The notes under the pieces: generated by a model
What the model saw: the letters and a program-made list of their open reading frames with translations, nothing else
Database searches by the model: none
What the model was told of the DNA's origin: nothing
Program-made: the position numbers and the translations under genes
Assembly (NCBI GenBank): GCA_026260175.1
Contig: JAKCWW010010000.1
Span: 1-22,576, forward strand
Origin: Reticulitermes lucifugus
Lineage: Eukaryota > Arthropoda > Insecta > Blattodea > Rhinotermitidae
Direction of reading: 5' to 3'
Length of the DNA: 22,576 bases
Shown: positions 19,261 to 22,576 of the stretch, one piece after another
Layout of the letters: each line of letters starts with the position of its first letter
Numbering within the stretch: the stretch's first letter is position 1

Positions 19261-20700
19261 GTGTTATAACAGTGTACCACAATCTTAATATTCATGGCTG
19301 TGAAATCCTCAAGTCTAATCATGCAGAACATATTTCAAGCCAAGTCATTACAATAAATTTTCAATCACCAGCTGTGCCGACCAGCATTCTGTACTTTCCT
19401 GGTGACAGTTTAAACAGAAAGGTTTCCTTCCATTTTTGGCATTTCATAAAAATATGACCAAGTCTGAACTATAAACTGCAAATTTTTAAATTTTTCAAAC
19501 ATAAATACACTTAAAGATAAAATATCATGCACCATGTCAGTACGGCTCCTGGGATAGTTAGGCCCTAGTGAAGAATTAATGACATTCAATATCCAAACTA
19601 TTTACCGTATCCAAGTACCAATACTTCTACCATCATATGCACCCACCAATCAGGGTGTATGTTTACTGATCACAAAAAAGGATTACTCATTGTATTTAAC
19701 TTCATTATTCATGGTATTAACTTTTTCACCATTACATTAGTTAAGTAATATGGTCATTTTCCCAAAGCTCAGTTACTTGACTGATTGCATCATGTTCACT
19801 ATGTAAGGAATATTAGACATGTACAGTCATTATCACAGTTACTGAAAGCGAATGTGAATCTATTTCCTGCAGGAATTCTGCTATTCCTTTACACAAGTCA
19901 AATCACACTTCATGCCATGATGCAAAAGTTGATGAAACAGATTACAGCTACAAGTACAGTCAAACTTGGATTATATGTTTCTTGCCTTTACATTTTCCTC
20001 GAGTTTACACACGTTGTTACTGGTCCTGCCAAAAACTTCCACATGAACAACGTTAACTTTTCCTGGAATATATGTTTGTGCTTCCTACCCAATTCCTGAA
20101 TTATACATTCAAATTGAGCGTAGATTGGCATGTTGCTGTTATTTTAAGTACTTTCAACTGTAAATCAGGATAAAAGATTATTTCCAGTTATTATTTCTTA
20201 CCTCCTCTATTGTCTCCATGCCACATGTTGTGTTCAGTGCAGTAACCGGGCTAAGCTACCCACACTGGTCCACTCTTACAACATGTCCATTACATGCATA
20301 GAATGAACACAGGATGGCTGCCCTCAGTAACATTGAGAACAAGGTGTACATGGTTCAGTAGAAAGCAAAGCAACAACTTACTGTAATTGACATGTGGAAG
20401 AAGAGAACTGGATTAAATTTTTAATGTAATGCTGTATTAATTCAGTGTATTTAATTTTAATAGCTATATAAATTTTCATGTCCTTGATTTTACAATAATT
20501 TTAACTTAACATTGTATTTACCGTGCATTTTCAATTAAGATACGTTCAATAAACACCAACTAATGCACATAAACTTTTTCCACAATAGTTTATTCTTAAT
20601 AGTTAATAATAATAATTAATAATAGTTAATTTTAACCTTTAAACAACCTATGTTCGCACATGCAAACACATGAAAAAAAAACAGCCCTAAAAATTTATAT
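19260..20700. other. Intergenic, no recognisable feature
   Basis: AT-rich. A 104-codon open frame at 19785-20099 has no domain or splice support. A donor-like GAGGAG|GTAAGA on the minus strand near 20214 could be an exon end, but no convincing acceptor or protein pairs with it. Confidence 0.4.
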
Positions 20701-20708
20701 ATTTAGGC

Positions 20709-20812
20709 AAAGAAGAAGAAGAAGAAGAAAAGAGAAGAAGAAGAAGAAGGAAAAGGAAAAAAGAAGGAAATGAAGGAAAAAAGGGGAAAAAAAAGAAAAA
20801 AAAAGGAAAAAA
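20709..20812. repeat. Homopurine tract (GAA)n/(GGAAAA)n
   Basis: 62 purines, a single T at 20771, then 41 purines on the plus strand. Starts as (GAA)n and shades into G/A-mixed and poly(A)-like runs. Confidence 0.95.
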
Positions 20813-21194
20813 TTTAATGCATTTTTAAGACAGGCTGCATAATCTCTGTTTTATTTTCCACAAAATGCCATTTATTTCATAACTTTATCTATTTCTGTTC
20901 AAATAATACCTTTTTCATAAACCATGTGCCAACATTTAAATACCAACCCAATCGTTTAAAGGTTAAACAGTCCAAGTGTCACTGTAATTATCTCCATAAA
21001 ATACTGCGGACAAAATATGAATTAACAAATTTCCAAATGTTTCCAAATGATTACGGAATTCTGCTGATAAGTTACTAAAGTATCAATGAACTACAGTCTG
21101 CACAGCAAGACCTCAAAATGTGCAGCATATATACAGCTGCACAACAAACTGGAGTACAGCCAGTCCTTCTTTAATGTTGGGGTTATGTTCCTGA

Positions 21195-21510
21195 ATCACA
21201 GAGGTAACAGCAAAGTTATCCCTGTCCAAGTCATACCTCTGCTCCTCCTATATGCCTTATATAGGAGGAGCAGAGGTATAGCTCTGATCTTTCTTGACCT
21301 CAGCACTAGATCGAGGCAAGTGGTCACCTTCATGCCCAGCTCCTTTACCCCTGGGGAAAAAACCCGGTATGCTGAGCTGGGTGAGCCGCAGAGCCGGTCT
21401 GGATGTTCTGAAGAAGACAAAAATCTCTTGCCCCTCCCGGGATTCGAACCCCAGTTCGTCCAGCCTGTAGCTAGTCACTCGGCCGACTAGGCTATCCCAG
21501 CTCCTTTCTT
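21195..21510 (-). repeat. tRNA-derived SINE, best-preserved head
   Basis: Minus strand: GGAGCTGGGATAGCCTAGTC head with box A TAGCCTAGTCGG (21494-21483) and box B GGTTCGAATCC (21450-21440), then body GGGGTAAAGGAGCTGGGCAT, ATCTAGTGCTGAGGTCAAGA and GAGCTATACCTCTGCTCC. The 3' part contains a perfect 21-bp hairpin (21233-21253 with 21259-21279). An open frame crossing it is a by-product. Confidence 0.9.
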
Positions 21511-21881
21511 GAATCATAACATACCATAAAATGCAGCATTTTCCCCCATAATAGTTAATTAAACAAGAACTAGCATTTTCTGCCATAAATAATTAAACAA
21601 GACCTAATTAAAATACCTAATAAAACGTTAATCAGAGTCCAGGCAACTTTCACTGAATCTTCTGTCACTAAAACTGTCAATGATAAAGCAAAACACTATT
21701 CAGTGCAATGTTAAACAACTGCCTGTGCATCTGATCACTGCAGTGAAAAGGATAACAAACCATGCAGAAAAAAATTAGCATATATCAGTGTAATACCATT
21801 TACAATTCATATCACGAAATGTTCCAGATGTCCAAACATTTCACCCACCATATGACGACGCCTCATAATATTACTTTATAC

Positions 21882-21982
21882 TGTTTCACTTCCAGCATCT
21901 CCTTGGTGCTCAAGGCAACGCCAGCTGCATCTGGATTGAAAGGAGGCAGTTCCTGTACCCATTCTGATAGAATAATTCCAGT
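21882..21982 (-). CDS. Possible internal exon of an unrecognised gene
   Basis: Minus-strand TATTTCAG acceptor, then an open frame TGIILSEWVQELPPFNPDAA followed by GVALSTKEMLEVK, then a possible GTATAAAG donor at 21881. The composition (no stops, Pro/Glu/Asp-rich, few Cys) is more protein-like than the surrounding frames. I do not recognise the family. A second frame is also open, and the donor is mediocre; the frame runs on six residues to a stop if unspliced. Confidence 0.45.
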
Positions 21983-22446
21983 CTGAAATACAGTGATCTA
22001 ATAGTTAATGCAACAACAAATTCAATCAGACATCCATCTTTCAGAGTAACAGACAATAGTGTGTATTTCAATTACAGTAACACCTCCATTTCATGTTCCT
22101 TAATTTACATTTTTCCCTCCTTTTTTGCTTCAGTTACAGCTGTCCAAGCTCAGTCAGTGAAATGTTTCCACTGCTTAGTGTTAAAACTCACTGTTCCTGA
22201 GGATGATCATCAAGTAGGGATTTTGTTTACAAGAGACTGGAACATTCTGGACAAAAACAGAATTACACATCACAGAATTTCTAAAAGAAATTCAGCTGGA
22301 ACGAGTAAGACACAGAGGAAAACCTAAAAGTATGTGGCTGTTTCAGATGAGATGATGTATAGAGCAAAGAGCAGGGAATAGGCATAGTGTACCCAAATGA
22401 TATATAAAAATTCCAGAAAGAACAAGTGTTTTATTGAATAACACAG

Positions 22447-22576
22447 TCTTCCAATCTTCACACTTCTCATCTCCCCTTGGTCCAGTAGTACTTTAACACT
22501 CTGTTCCATGTATAATTTGCTGATCAATCTTCTTTCACGCCAGTCTATCCCAGTTCCCTTTAGGATCTGCATTAAT
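22447..22576 (-). mobile_element. LINE reverse-transcriptase fragment
   Basis: Minus strand translates TGIDWRERRLISKLYMEQSV followed by KVLLDQGEMRSVKIGR, a conserved RT-domain segment of insect LINEs, cut by the window edge at its 5' side and losing similarity after KIGR at about 22447. Likely the same general LINE class as 3617 and 6359, though it covers a different part of the protein. Confidence 0.85.

Noticed and set aside
19785..20099. 104-codon open frame as a membrane protein
   Set aside because: Hydrophobic by AT-rich composition only; no domain, splice or poly(A) context.
20214..20262. Possible minus-strand exon reading ALNTTCGMETIEE before GTAAGA
   Set aside because: Good donor, but no pyrimidine tract at the candidate acceptor, an upstream stop, and no recognisable family.
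21425..21510. Functional tRNA gene
   Set aside because: Boxes A and B are good, but the acceptor stem does not close and a SINE body follows directly.
21086..21586. Overlapping 134- and 109-codon frames
   Set aside because: Both run through a SINE with clear box A and box B; no splice or protein support.
22061..22327. 88-codon plus-strand frame, with a neighbouring frame reading VRHRGKPKSMWLFQMR
   Set aside because: Slight resemblance to LINE C-termini but too short and isolated to call.

Overview
This is a stretch of an insect nuclear genome. It is AT-rich and intron-heavy, has canonical GT-AG splice sites, and is littered with decayed LINE, SINE and DNA-transposon copies. Blattodea (termite or cockroach) is my best guess. 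That rests only on how strongly the LINE relics and tRNA-derived SINEs resemble families I associate with those genomes; no lineage-specific gene is present.

Two protein-coding genes can be assembled exon by exon, and they are arranged head to head. On the minus strand, inositol-tetrakisphosphate 1-kinase (ITPK1) runs from about 13320 down to about 3017. Its nine coding exons join in frame to a 406-residue protein and include a 25-nt microexon. On the plus strand, a FAM177-family gene runs from 14905 to about 17824, with four phase-0 coding exons giving 188 residues. The roughly 1.6 kb between the start codons is clearly richer in CpG than the rest and carries two CACGTG E-boxes and a CRE-like site, so it is the likely shared bidirectional promoter. 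A possible exon of a third, unrecognised minus-strand gene lies at 21882-21982.

The rest is introns and intergenic sequence filled with repeats: two 3' ends of one LINE family in opposite orientations (3617-4147 minus, 6359-6898 plus), an RT fragment at the right edge, at least four tRNA-derived SINEs with box A/box B heads plus head-only or body-only fragments, a 38-bp minisatellite of 21 units in exact register, and a 328-bp Tigger/pogo-like internally deleted element with TA target duplication.

The most unusual signal is a dispersed set of about ten short fold-back elements (about 1.8 to 18.4 kb). They share the core Y-U-G-A-R-G-A, one extra base, a variable but self-complementary stem, then G-A-A-A-C and G-U-C. 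The stem sequence differs between copies while pairing is largely kept and the flanking core stays fixed. This resembles the hammerhead-ribozyme core known from Penelope-like elements and retrozymes. One extra nucleotide next to stem II, and decay in most copies, argue against assuming activity.
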